22,588 nucleotides of DNA, taken from positions 1-22,588 of the forward strand of contig DUUU01000229.1 in the NCBI GenBank assembly GCA_012841485.1, given 5' to 3'. Positions within the stretch are counted from its first letter, which is position 1. Every line of letters starts with the position of its first letter. This document shows, piece by piece, positions 1 to 8,051 of the stretch. Below the pieces are notes generated by a model. That model made no database searches. It was not told where the DNA came from and was given only the letters and a program-made list of their open reading frames with translations. Source of the DNA: Armatimonadota bacterium (GTDB taxonomy: Bacteria; Armatimonadota; JAAZEB01). Made by a program: the position numbers and the translations under genes.

Positions 1-695
1 AGGCGGCGCGCGATACCGGGTGCGCGGTGATCCTTGGTGGCGTCTGCTCGGGGCTCACCGAGATGAGCCTCTGGTTGCGTGGCTACGAGCAGTTCTTCAC
101 CGATCTCGTCGCCGACCGACCGATGGCCGAGGTGATGCTCGATCTCATCCTGGAGACAAAGCTGCGCTATTGGGAGCGCGCCCTCGCCGAAGTGGGCGAT
201 CTGGTGGATATCGCGATGGAGGGAGACGACCTGGGGATGCAGCAGTGCCTGCTGATGAACCCGCGTGTCTACCGCGAGCTGGTGAAGCCCCGGCAGGCAC
301 AGCTCTTCTCGCACATCAAGAAGCAGGCGCCCGTCTTCGTCTTCTACCATACCTGTGGCAGTGTCGTCGAGATTCTCCCCGACCTGATCGAGGTGGGCGT
401 GGATATCCTCAACCCGGTGCAGGTGAGCGCGGCTGGCATGGACACCCGGCGGCTCAAGGCGGAGTTCGGGCGCGATATCGTCTTCTGGGGCGGTGGGGTG
501 GATACCCAACGCGTCCTGCCACATGGCACGCCGCAGGAGGTTCGCGATGAGGTGCGCCGGCGCATCGATGACCTCGCTCCCGGCGGTGGTTTCGTCTTCA
601 ACACCGTCCACAACATCCAGGCCGATGTGCCCCCAGAGAACATCCTGGCGATGTGGGAGACGTTGCAGGAGTATGGCGTCGGGAAAGCCGAATGA
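1..695 (+). CDS. URO-D family protein (corrinoid methyltransferase-like), 5' partial
   Basis: The frame is already open at the left edge (first full codon at base 3), so the N-terminus is missing. The visible ~230 residues match the C-terminal two thirds of the uroporphyrinogen decarboxylase (URO-D) fold family, which includes HemE and the MtaA/CmuA methylcobamide methyltransferases. Supporting segments are a His-x-Cys pair (FYHTCGS) followed by a region ending DILNPVQ, a WGGGVDTQ strand, and a C-terminal HNIQADVPPENI segment. The HxC pair resembles part of the zinc site of MtaA/CmuA-type enzymes and argues against a plain HemE, but the later Cys of that site is not obvious here: a His sits in the HNIQ segment. 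Substrate is unknown. No partner corrinoid protein is visible in the window. Confidence 0.82.
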   Translation, partial: AARDTGCAVILGGVCSGLTEMSLWLRGYEQFFTDLVADRPMAEVMLDLILETKLRYWERALAEVGDLVDIAMEGDDLGMQQCLLMNPRVYRELVKPRQAQLFSHIKKQAPVFVFYHTCGSVVEILPDLIEVGVDILNPVQVSAAGMDTRRLKAEFGRDIVFWGGGVDTQRVLPHGTPQEVRDEVRRRIDDLAPGGGFVFNTVHNIQADVPPENILAMWETLQEYGVGKAE

Positions 696-712
696 TCCTC
701 CTGGAGCGGGGC

Positions 713-871
713 TGCGCCCTCCCCAATTGCGGGCTGCCCTCGCGGCGGCTATCCCACTCGGGAAGGCTGGAAGTGCCTTTGCACGAGAGGGATCCCGTCG
801 AGCACCATGAGAGGAGGACGGGAGCTGCACGGGTTCTCCATGTGCGCCCTCCCCGCAGGTGGGGGAGAGCG
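713..871. repeat. Two copies of a 12-mer with a hairpin, intergenic
   Basis: The gap between the URO-D gene and the lipoprotein holds TGCGCCCTCCCC twice, at 713-724 and 843-854, 130 bases apart. The second copy forms a stem: 849-854 (CTCCCC) pairs with 862-867 (GGGGAG), extended by CGC/GCG at 845-847/869-871 across one mismatch. It could be a dispersed intergenic repeat or a weak terminator of the upstream gene; the following GGGTTTCTCC is only slightly T-rich. No coding sequence is supported in 696-900. Confidence 0.4.
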
Positions 872-900
872 ACGGGTTTCTCCTGCACCCCTGAATCTCT

Positions 901-1380
901 ATGAGCAAGCATCCCCTTCAGGTGCGCGCGCGGCGCGCCGGCATATGGCCATGCCTGCGGTGCGTGGCCGTTCTCATCGGAGCCCTGCTCGCCGGATGTG
1001 GCGGGGGAGGGGGCGATGAGCAGAAGGCAGACTACGACCCGCCCCGGATCGTCTGGGCGCGGTTCGAGCCCTCCTCGTTGGGCGATATCGGGGGCACGGC
1101 GCGGATCATCGCCCTGGTGACCGATGACTCCGGCGTGGCGTGGGTCCGGGCAACGCTCACCCGCCCGGATGGGTCGCGGGCGGTCCATGACATGACCTGG
1201 AACCAGGCGGGCTACTACGAGGTCTCGATCCAGGCGCCCGCTAACCTCAGCAGTATCGACCAGCATTACTACGCATCGGTTAACGCCGCGGATACCAAGG
1301 GAATCGCCAGCCAGGCCGTGTCGATTGGCCCGCTCACCGTCCGCACTGATTCCGCCCCGCCTCCGCCCCCGAAGCTGTAG
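901..1380 (+). CDS. Small lipoprotein with Ig-like domain, function unknown
   Basis: The 159-residue product has a basic N-terminus, a hydrophobic stretch (about residues 19-31) and a lipobox LLAGC with the lipidated Cys at 33, followed by a Gly run, as is typical of bacterial lipoproteins cleaved by signal peptidase II. Residues ~45-150 read as one beta-sandwich (alternating strands, DDSGVAWVRATL, GYYEVSIQAP), resembling Ig/FN3-like surface domains. The tail ends in a Pro-rich stretch. ATG 901 has no strong Shine-Dalgarno, so the start is moderately sure. It converges with the minus-strand ATPase; only 9 bases separate the stop codons. The specific function is not recognisable. Confidence 0.75.
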   Translation: MSKHPLQVRARRAGIWPCLRCVAVLIGALLAGCGGGGGDEQKADYDPPRIVWARFEPSSLGDIGGTARIIALVTDDSGVAWVRATLTRPDGSRAVHDMTWNQAGYYEVSIQAPANLSSIDQHYYASVNAADTKGIASQAVSIGPLTVRTDSAPPPPPKL

Positions 1381-1389
1381 CGGTGTCGG

Positions 1390-2130
1390 TTAGGTGGTGG
1401 TCCAGCGCGCGAACAGCTCCTCAAAGCGGGTGCTGCCTGCCGCTCGCGCGGCTTCAAGGAACTCCGCCGCGCGCTCTGTGGCAGCCGCCCACCTCTCGGG
1501 CACGGCTTCCACGGTGAAGGAATCGGTCGCCTCGTTCCAGCGGCAGATTCGCTGGTGGCTTGTGGCGCCCGGGGTGCCGGTGGCGGCATAGACGGCGCAG
1601 ACGCGGCGCCGGTAGCCCGTGAAGGTGCGGTCGAGGCGCAGAAACGCCACCAGGTCAATCGCCGCGAACTCCTTCTCTCCCAGGCCGATGGAGGGCCCGC
1701 ACAGCGTCATCCGTAGCTCTTCTAGCGTGTCGGCGTGAATGCATGAGGCCGCCTGCACTTCAGGGGTGGCTGCCGCTGCGAAAAAGCCTCGCGCCGCGCT
1801 CCCCCAAAGGTAGGCATACCAGGAGCCGGAACCGATCTCATGTGCCAGGAGGCACGTGTCCGGTGGCACGCTCCGGGGCGGGGCCTCTTGCAGGGTGACG
1901 ATGCGCCTGCCCGGCGGGAGGAAGGAGAGGAGCGCGGCTAGCACCGTCGTCTTCCCGGCGTTGCCTGGCCGGGCCGCGGTGAGCAGTGACGCGCCTGATG
2001 CCACCGCGCCCGCCAGCAGCGACGCTACCGGCAGATCCACGGTGTTGGACTCCACCAGATCGAGCAGGCTGAGCATCCGGCCACCCCGCTGGCTGAGCCC
2101 CAGGATCTCTCTCAGGTTGTGATTGCGCAT
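1390..2130 (-). CDS. Orphan P-loop ATPase of the VirB11/PilT/CpaF type
   Basis: A 246-residue protein with a Walker A-like segment at 53-62 (ARPGNAGKTT; K60, T61), a TLQE strand near residue 80 matching the acidic box of secretion ATPases, and IHADTLEELRMTL at 131-143, which matches the His box of type II/IV secretion and pilus-retraction ATPases. The first P-loop position is not Gly (R54), so the motif is slightly degenerate. It lacks the N-terminal domain of VirB11/GspE proteins (usual length above 330 residues) and no secretion or pilus genes are nearby, so its process is unknown. The start is the ATG at 2130; no strong ribosome site is seen. Family call is fairly sure, role unknown. Confidence 0.72.
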   Translation of the reverse strand: MRNHNLREILGLSQRGGRMLSLLDLVESNTVDLPVASLLAGAVASGASLLTAARPGNAGKTTVLAALLSFLPPGRRIVTLQEAPPRSVPPDTCLLAHEIGSGSWYAYLWGSAARGFFAAAATPEVQAASCIHADTLEELRMTLCGPSIGLGEKEFAAIDLVAFLRLDRTFTGYRRRVCAVYAATGTPGATSHQRICRWNEATDSFTVEAVPERWAAATERAAEFLEAARAAGSTRFEELFARWTTT

Positions 2131-2144
2131 GACAGCGGATGGGG

Positions 2145-2205
2145 TGCAGGGGCCGCGCGAGACGGCTTCCCCTTTCGGCGGGCCGTCTCGTTACGGCACC
2201 CTGCA
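2145..2205. other. Long imperfect inverted repeat (hairpin)
   Basis: Three nested arms pair: 2145-2151 TGCAGGG with 2199-2205 CCCTGCA, 2152-2155 GCCG with 2194-2197 CGGC, and 2158-2166 CGAGACGGC with 2182-2190 GCCGTCTCG, about 20 base pairs with small internal loops. It lies between two minus-strand genes, downstream of the secreted protein and 15 bases upstream of the ATPase start. There is no T tract on either side, so it could be a Rho-assisted terminator, an mRNA-stabilising 3' stem, an attenuator or a palindromic repeat. Confidence 0.6.
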
Positions 2206-2272
2206 ACTCCCGGCCTCCTCTCGGGCTTCGTCCTATGGAACGCGCGCTCGTGGCGAGGCGGGGTTCTCCTGG

Positions 2273-3631
2273 CTAGGAGCCCGGCGCGCAGGTCGCTGCG
2301 ACCTTCGTGGCCTCATCCTTCCACTTTTCCAACGCCGCGGCGAACGGAACGGTCACGATGCGGTAGCGCAGCTCCTCATTCGCCGGAACGGTGCCCTTCA
2401 CAAAGGTCCTCAGATAGTGTTTCCGGTAACGCTCGGGCTGGTCCCAATAGAGGGTGGACCAGGGCTGGCCCTCCGGCACTTCGAGGACGTAGGTTACCGC
2501 CCCCTTGCCGCCCGGGGGATCGTAGATGGCGGACCACTTTGCGGGCTTGTCCAGCAACAGCTTCTTGCTGTCCGTGAAGGTGCCCTCTATCCGGGCGCCA
2601 TCGGGCATCTCGGCCAGATACTCGGTGGCGGTGTACGTCCACGGGTGCATGAAGTGGTAGATGAGATCGACCTTCGTCGGTTCATCCGCTTTCAGGATGA
2701 CCTCTTCCCAGATGCGGTTATCGGCGACGGTGATCGTCGTCTTGTAGCGGAGCGTGCGCACCTTCGATTCCTTGCGGAGGACGATCTGGCTGCACCGGTA
2801 GGTGGCCTCGGGCCGGGCGACCGGCTTGCCATCCACCTCCAGCGCGCGAGAGAGAACCTCCTCGTCCTCGTTCTCGGTGTGCCCGCTGCCGATGAAGCCA
2901 ACGCCCGGGAAGAGGGCGACCGTGCCGTAGTGGGAACCCCACCGGTCATGGCAGAGGCGGGTGCCCTGGTAATCGATTCGGTAGAGCGTCCAGAAGGAGC
3001 GGCTCTCGAAGCGCACCTGGAGGTCGCCGACATCGGCGACTACCTCGGCCGGCCAGTCGTTTTTCACGGCCGGCTGATCTTTCTTCAGGATCACGTCATC
3101 CACTAGAACCTTCGCCTGGCAATTGCCACTCTTTTCGTAGAAGGAGAAGCGAATGCAGATGCTCGCCGTGCCTTCCGGAAGCGGATTGGCCGAGCCTTTG
3201 CCGAACTCGCCACGGACGCGCTTCCAGTCGTGCGGCGCTGATTTGGTGTTGAGGCCGTAGAAGGCGATCTGGCGCAGCGCCTTCCCGGCGGCATCGTAGC
3301 AGTACATGGAGAAAGCGAAGACGCCGCTCTGGATTCCCTCGTTCTTCAGGAGGGCGGTCACCTCGTAGGCGGCATCGGCGTCGAGCGCCTTGCCGAGCTC
3401 CAGCCTATCGGTCTCGACGCCGAGGATTTTCCCCTCGGGGTGCAGGTCGAGTACCTTGCCGCGCTCGCCGCCTGCGTCCGCAATGGCCGCCAGCGAGGGA
3501 TCTCCAGGGCGAAAGACCCAACCCGACATTCCCTCGTCAAAGCCGGGGTTGGGAAGCAGGCCGGCTTCCTTCTCGGCGGCGCCAGCCGCGGTGGTCGTGA
3601 TGGCTAAGAGGAATAGAAGCAGCACTCGCAT
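2273..3631 (-). CDS. Secreted protein with CBM-like N-terminal domain, function unknown
   Basis: The start is set at the ATG at 3631 although the frame stays open upstream, because it begins with a clear signal peptide (MRVLLLFLLAITTTAAGAA, then EKE) preceded by a purine-rich AGAGAGAG stretch. The mature 430-odd residues begin with LLPNPGFDEGMSGWVF, the typical opening of a CBM4/9-like or jelly-roll carbohydrate-binding domain, which runs to about residue 180 and ends with a VLVDDVILKK strand. The remaining ~270 residues are rich in beta strands (GSHYGTVALFPGVGFIGSGH, YHFMHPWTY) and look like a second sandwich domain, with no catalytic motif I recognise. It may bind or act on polysaccharide outside the cell; that is inference. 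Same strand as the phosphoesterase, 133 bases downstream of it. Confidence 0.75.
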   Translation of the reverse strand: MRVLLLFLLAITTTAAGAAEKEAGLLPNPGFDEGMSGWVFRPGDPSLAAIADAGGERGKVLDLHPEGKILGVETDRLELGKALDADAAYEVTALLKNEGIQSGVFAFSMYCYDAAGKALRQIAFYGLNTKSAPHDWKRVRGEFGKGSANPLPEGTASICIRFSFYEKSGNCQAKVLVDDVILKKDQPAVKNDWPAEVVADVGDLQVRFESRSFWTLYRIDYQGTRLCHDRWGSHYGTVALFPGVGFIGSGHTENEDEEVLSRALEVDGKPVARPEATYRCSQIVLRKESKVRTLRYKTTITVADNRIWEEVILKADEPTKVDLIYHFMHPWTYTATEYLAEMPDGARIEGTFTDSKKLLLDKPAKWSAIYDPPGGKGAVTYVLEVPEGQPWSTLYWDQPERYRKHYLRTFVKGTVPANEELRYRIVTVPFAAALEKWKDEATKVAATCAPGS

Positions 3632-3764
3632 GGTGTCTCTCTCTGTGAAAACGGCGCCGAATGGCGCTCTCTTGGCGAGTCTATTCCAGGCGAGTATGGC
3701 GAACTCCTCGCAAAATGCCGTCTGTGGAGGGGGCGAGCGCGAGTGCTTCGGGAGGAGAACTCCG

Positions 3765-5219
3765 CTATGGCTGGCCGGCGCGCGCCGGCGGAGGCGCCGG
3801 GCCGAAATGCTCATCCCTGTTCGTGGTGCCGTTGAGCATGTGGCGTTGGAGGACGAACTCGCCTTCGGGGCCATGTACTTGAAGCAGATCCGCCGCCAGG
3901 AGGTGCCCCGGCTCCTCGCGGGAGAAGTGGAGGACGACGGCGGAGTAGGGCACGCCGTTGCGCGCCTCGAAGTAGCGGGCGCCGGCGCCTCCGGTCGTGC
4001 CGGCGTTGATGAAGATGCTTCGTGGCGTGCGGCGCACCGACGGGCGGTGGCTGTGCCCATAGAGGATCACCGGGGCCGCGCCACCGAGCTGTTCGGCGAC
4101 GCGGTGGTTGTGGACCAGGAGCACATGTGGGGGAGCGGGCAGGGAGGCCACCTCGTCGCGAATCTCTTTCCGAAGACGATCCAGATCCTCGCTGGAGGGG
4201 TTCACCCTGCCATAGCCCTGGCGCTTCGACACCGGATCCGGCCAGCCCGCGAAGCGGACCCCGTGCACCACGACGCTCTCGCCATCCAGCACGCGCATCT
4301 CGGCCTCGCGATCCAGCGTGCGGAGAGTGGTCTGCGAATCGTGATTGCCGGCGACCAGGAGCTGGGGTACCGGCAGCTGGCGGAGGCGCTGGATGAACGC
4401 CTCTTCTACCTCGGTTCCATAATCCGTGACATCACCGGTGTTCACGATCAGATCCACCCGGAAGTGGCGCGCCAGGCGCTCCACGAAATCGATCGCGACG
4501 GGGTTATTGTGGAGATCGCTGATATGGAGCACACGCAGGTCGCTTTGGGCGGGCACCCGGGGGCCGGAGTCGCCCAGGGAGGCGTAGAAACGCGCCAGGC
4601 TGGCGGCGATGGTATCCATGCGCCCGCGAAGCCGGCTGAGGCGGGCGAGGCCATCGCGCGCGAAGCGTACCGCCCCGGGTGCCTCGGCCAGCGGCCCGGT
4701 ATAGCGCGGACTGGCGAAGCTGCCGCGATCATAGGTGCCCACAGTGGCAACGAGCGCCAGTGAGGTGATGGCGAGGCCGGCAAAGCCGGAGAAGAGGTGC
4801 CAGGGACCGGATCCGCGGAGCAGCACGATGCTGGCGAGTGTTCCACCGGCGAGGGCCAGGAGAAGCAGACGGAGCGCATATCGTCCGATGCTGCGACAGG
4901 CGCGCTGCTCCAGATCGGCGAGCACGATGCTGGCGTCGGGGATCTCCTTGGCCATCCGACGCACGGTGCCGAGGTGGAGCCGGTCGAGCTGCACGGTGAG
5001 GCGCACGGGGGCGCGATGCGTGCGCGCGGTGATCTCGCCGATGGGGGTGAGCACAATCGCGGTGTCGCCATAGCGCGCTGGGGCGACGGAGACGCGCACC
5101 CGGACAAGCCCCCATGAGTAGGCGGCGTGCCCGAAGATCCAGACGGCCAGCACGGCGCCAAGGATGCCGACGATCCCGTGCACTATCCACTCCATCCCTC
5201 GCCTCTGCTTCCTGAACAC
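3765..5219 (-). CDS. Membrane-anchored calcineurin-like metallophosphoesterase
   Basis: All five metal-binding blocks of the calcineurin-like superfamily are present: DLH at 235-237, GDVTD at 262-266, GNHD at 291-294, VHNH near 370, and GHSH at 388-391. The N-terminus has a membrane segment at ~11-34 and a hydrophobic pair at ~115-135 and ~141-163. If the N-terminus is cytoplasmic, three crossings put the catalytic domain outside the inner membrane; this topology is inferred. The substrate is unknown: candidates are cyclic nucleotides, phospholipids or nucleotide-sugar lipids. The GTG at 5219 has a GGAAGG site; the in-frame ATG at 5195 is an equally plausible start and begins right at the membrane segment. 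Its upstream region is shared with the divergent leader promoter at 5320. Confidence 0.87.
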   Translation of the reverse strand: MFRKQRRGMEWIVHGIVGILGAVLAVWIFGHAAYSWGLVRVRVSVAPARYGDTAIVLTPIGEITARTHRAPVRLTVQLDRLHLGTVRRMAKEIPDASIVLADLEQRACRSIGRYALRLLLLALAGGTLASIVLLRGSGPWHLFSGFAGLAITSLALVATVGTYDRGSFASPRYTGPLAEAPGAVRFARDGLARLSRLRGRMDTIAASLARFYASLGDSGPRVPAQSDLRVLHISDLHNNPVAIDFVERLARHFRVDLIVNTGDVTDYGTEVEEAFIQRLRQLPVPQLLVAGNHDSQTTLRTLDREAEMRVLDGESVVVHGVRFAGWPDPVSKRQGYGRVNPSSEDLDRLRKEIRDEVASLPAPPHVLLVHNHRVAEQLGGAAPVILYGHSHRPSVRRTPRSIFINAGTTGGAGARYFEARNGVPYSAVVLHFSREEPGHLLAADLLQVHGPEGEFVLQRHMLNGTTNRDEHFGPAPPPARAGQP

Positions 5220-5319
5220 CGGACCACCTTCCGGACACCACGCCCCGGGGAATTCCCACGATTGAGGACAGAGCGAGGGGCACTCGGTTCCGCCTCATTG
5301 CGCGTCGAGCGAGCCGATC

Positions 5320-5349
5320 TTGACAAGGAAGCGGCTACCCCCATATAAT
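5320..5349 (+). promoter_or_regulatory. Near-consensus sigma-70/A promoter
   Basis: TTGACA at 5320-5325 and TATAAT at 5344-5349 match both consensus hexamers, with an 18-base spacer. Transcription should start near 5356, about 600 bases before the EF-G-like start codon. This is the best promoter in the window by eye. Confidence 0.8.
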
Positions 5350-5355
5350 GAACAA

Positions 5356-5953
5356 AAGAGGGATACCTCTGCTCTTTGGATGTAGAAAGGCCCTGCTGCG
5401 CTTGTATAGTGCGCTCCGTCTGTGCCCGGACTACCCGGTGGGAGGCGGGGCGCTACCGGGGCTACCTGGAGGGGGGCCGTTCCCTTGGGCGCTCTGATTC
5501 TTGACGGGTCCAGGTCAGCGCGGGATCTTCTCGTGACCTGGGCCCTTTGCTTTACCGGGGAGGCAGCGGCCAGGACCCCAGGGCGCGGCAACTTCCGCGA
5601 GGCTGTGGGGGGAGAAGGCCGGTGCGCATCGAAAGAGAATACACGTTGAACGGCACGCGTGGATGGGACGGAGGGTTTTCCCTATCGACCCGGCAGCCTG
5701 CGAATCCGCGAGAGCGGGCCTCCGGGCCAGGCGCGACCGGGATGTGGGCCGAAGCCTGCACAAGGCGCTGCGTTGCCAGCAGAGCCGATCCTTGCGAGGA
5801 AACGGTTGGTTGACTTGCTCTCCGCCCAGGAAGTCGCCGCGCGGCTGCCTGCGGGGGAGTGAGGTCAGTATGGAAACGAGCGGGTGGCCCGGGCGTCCCT
5901 GCTTCCGTGATCTCCATACCCGGAGGGCACTTGCTGAAGGAGATGGATATTAG
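5356..5953 (+). ncRNA. Long structured leader or unassigned small RNA region
   Basis: About 600 bases between the promoter and the GTPase hold no convincing ORF. Clear stems are visible: 5357-5361/5366-5370 (AGAGG, GATA loop, CCTCT); 5411-5421/5443-5453 (11 pairs, two G-U) with an inner CCGG/CCGG; and 5506-5517/5534-5545 (12 pairs, one G-U) capped by a second stem 5521-5525/5529-5533 and followed by CTTTGCTTT, terminator-like. AAAGGCCC at 5386-5393 could compete for the 3' arm of that last stem. A further pair, 5868-5874 GTATGGA with 5913-5919 TCCATAC, sits just ahead of the ribosome site at 5936-5942. It could be an attenuated 5' leader or a ~190-nt RNA ending near 5555 plus a separate leader. 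No known riboswitch or RNA family is recognised. Confidence 0.4.
5506..5554 (+). terminator. Terminator-like hairpin within the leader
   Basis: A 12-pair stem (5506-5517 with 5534-5545, one G-U pair) is topped by a 5-pair stem with a 3-base loop and followed by CTTTGCTTT. The T tract is interrupted, so termination may be partial, which would suit an attenuator. Confidence 0.45.
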
Positions 5954-8038
5954 ATGAAACCGTATGAACCTGGCCAAATCAGGAATGTCGCCCTGATCTC
6001 CCATGGGGGAGCGGGCAAGACCTCGCTTGCGGAGGCCATGCTCTTCGACGCCGGCGTCACCACTCGCATGGGGCGAGTCGAAGAGGGCAACACGGTCACC
6101 GACTACGAAGAGGACGAGACCAAACGACAGATCTCCGTAAGCGCGGCACTCGCTCCCCTGGAGTGGAAGGGCCACAAGCTCAACATCATCGATACTCCGG
6201 GCTTCATCGATTTCTAGGCGGATGTTCGCAGCGCCCTGAGCGTTGTCGAAGGGGCGGTCGTGCTCGTGGACGCCGTGGCCGGAGTAGAGGTAGGCACCGA
6301 GCTCTACTGGCGCCTCGCGGATCAGAACAACCTTGCGCGCGTCTTCTTCATCAACAAGATGCGGCGCGAGAACGCCAACTTTGAGGGCGTGGTGGAAGAT
6401 ATCCGCACGCGCTTTGGCAAGGCGGCCGTGGCTGTGCAGGTGCCGGTGGGCACCGAGCTGAGCTTCCGCGGCGTCGTCGATATCGTCAGCGACAAAGCCT
6501 ACACCTGGGGCGAGGGCAAGGAGCCTCAGGAAGGCCCCGTGCCGGCGGAACTGGCCGATACCGTCGCGGAGTATCGTAACACGCTGATCGAGGCGCTGGC
6601 TGACGTGGATGAGGAGCTGGGTGACAAGTACCTCATGGAGGAGGAGATCACCCGCGAGGATATCGTTCGCGGAATCCAGAAGGGCGTTCGCGAGCGCACC
6701 CTCTTCCCGATCCTGCTTGGCGCGGGCGCCGACAATATCGGCGTTCAGCCGTTGCTCGATCTGATCGTCGAGAGCGTTCCCAGCCCGCTCGAGCGCGAGG
6801 CGGTGACGGGGAAGCATCCCGATTCCGGAGCGGAGGAGAAGCGCCAGACGACGGTAGACGCCCCGTTCTCCTCCTTCGTCTTCAAGTCGACCGCCGATCC
6901 CTACGTGGGCAAGCTCAACTTCTTCCGCGTCTGGTCCGGCATGCTGCGCGCCGACTCCAGCGTCTACGACGCCACGCGCAAGCATGACGAGCGCATCGGC
7001 CAGATCCTCATCATGCGCGGCAAGCACCAGGAGCCGGTGCCGCAGGTGAACGCAGGCGACATCGCCGCGGTGGCGAAGCTGCAGCATGTGCATACCGGCG
7101 ATACCCTCGCAGAGAAGGCCAAGCCAATTCTCTATCCGCAGGTGGAATACCCCGAGCCGGTCATGTTCTACGCCGTGGAGCCGAAGACCAAGGGCGATGA
7201 GGACAAGCTGGGCGCCGGCCTCGCTCGCCTGGCCGATGCCGACCCGGCATTCCGCACCTATCGCGACCCGGTGACAAAGGAGACGATCATTGCCGGCATG
7301 GGCGACCAGCACTTGGCGGTGGTCGTGGATCGCCTCCAGCGCATGGGGGTTGCCGTCGAGACGCGCGAGCCGCGCGTGGCTTATCAGGAGGTCATCAAGA
7401 AGACCGTCGAGCAGGAGTATAAGCACAAGAAGCAGACCGGCGGTCGTGGCCAGTACGGGCACGTCGTCCTGCGCATCTCCCCGGCGCCCGGCGAGGGCTT
7501 CAAGTTCGGCGACGAGATCGTGGGTGGTGTGGTGCCGAAGCAGTACATTCCCGCCGTCCAGAAGGGCGTCGAGGAAGCGCTTGCCGAAGGCGTCCTGGCC
7601 GGCTACCCCGTGACCGACGTCGAAGTGGTGCTCACCTTCGGCTCCTACCACACGGTGGACTCCTCGGAGCTCGCGTTCAAGATCGCCGCGTCGCAGGCAT
7701 TCAAGGAAGGCGTGCTCAAGGCCAACCCAAGCATCCAGGAGCCGATCTATGAGGTCGAGATCACCGTGCCCGAGGAGAATATGGGCGACGTCATCTCGGA
7801 CCTCAATGGAAAGCGCGGCCGGGTTCAGGGTATGGACCAGATCGCCCCGGGCACGCAGCTCATCCGGGCCCAGGTGCCTCTGGGCGAGCTGCACCGCTAC
7901 AGCATCGACCTGCGCTCCATTACGCGCGGTCGGGCCACCTACACGATGAAGTACTCCCACTACGAGGAAGCGCCCTCGAACGTAGTCCAGCAGATCATCG
8001 AGGAGGCCAAGCGGGCGAAGGAAGAGGAGAAGAAGTAG
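5954..8038 (+). pseudogene. EF-G-like translational GTPase (EF-G2 type) interrupted by an in-frame TAG
   Basis: One continuous 694-codon frame is broken only by TAG at codon 88 (6215-6217). Start ATG 5954 has GAAGGAG at 5936-5942. The pieces align with EF-G-like proteins such as Thermus EF-G-2: P-loop SHGGAGKTS at 16-24, RVEEGNTVTDY switch region, DTPG at 80-83, then after the stop the rest of the G domain, domain II, and the conserved domain IV/V segments KKQTGGRGQYGHV, GGVVPKQYIPAV, GSYHTVDSSELAFKIAA. The NKxD guanine-specificity motif reads NKMR (134-137). The His of canonical DTPGHVDF is Phe. If the stop is real, the products are an 87-residue fragment and possibly a 592-residue protein from GTG 6260. 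If it is a sequencing error or is read through, this is a full-length GTPase. The function of EF-G2 proteins is not well defined. Confidence 0.85.
6215..6217 (+). other. Premature in-frame TAG in the EF-G-like gene
   Basis: The codons read GGC TTC ATC GAT TTC TAG GCG GAT GTT, with family-like sequence in the same frame on both sides and no frameshift. TAG is used as an ordinary stop by the same gene at 8036-8038, the lipoprotein, the heptosyltransferase, the glycosylase and the acetyltransferase in this window. Confidence 0.95.
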
Positions 8039-8051
8039 TTTCGCTACTTCA

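Noticed and set aside
5356..5560. 6S RNA, RNase P RNA, SRP RNA, tmRNA or a TPP/cobalamin/glycine riboswitch
   Set aside because: None of the hallmark conserved strings of these families could be found by eye, and the stem layout does not match any of them clearly. A covariance-model search would decide.
5659..5862. Short plus-strand ORF in the leader (67 codons)
   Set aside because: No ribosome site and no recognisable domain; the sequence is Pro/Gly/Arg-rich like a random frame at this GC content.
6215..6217. TAG recoded as pyrrolysine or by a genome-wide alternative code
   Set aside because: TAG ends at least five genes in this window, including this one, and the site is not a methylamine methyltransferase context. 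Local readthrough remains possible but is not shown.
5552..7960. Very long open frame on the minus strand opposite the EF-G-like gene
   Set aside because: It is an antisense shadow of GC-rich coding DNA; its composition is His/Arg/Asp-rich without family motifs, and it runs through the terminator-bounded plus-strand gene. The same holds for 18768-20594 (minus) opposite the ABC exporter, and for 2123-3106 and 3390-4763 (plus) opposite the minus-strand genes.
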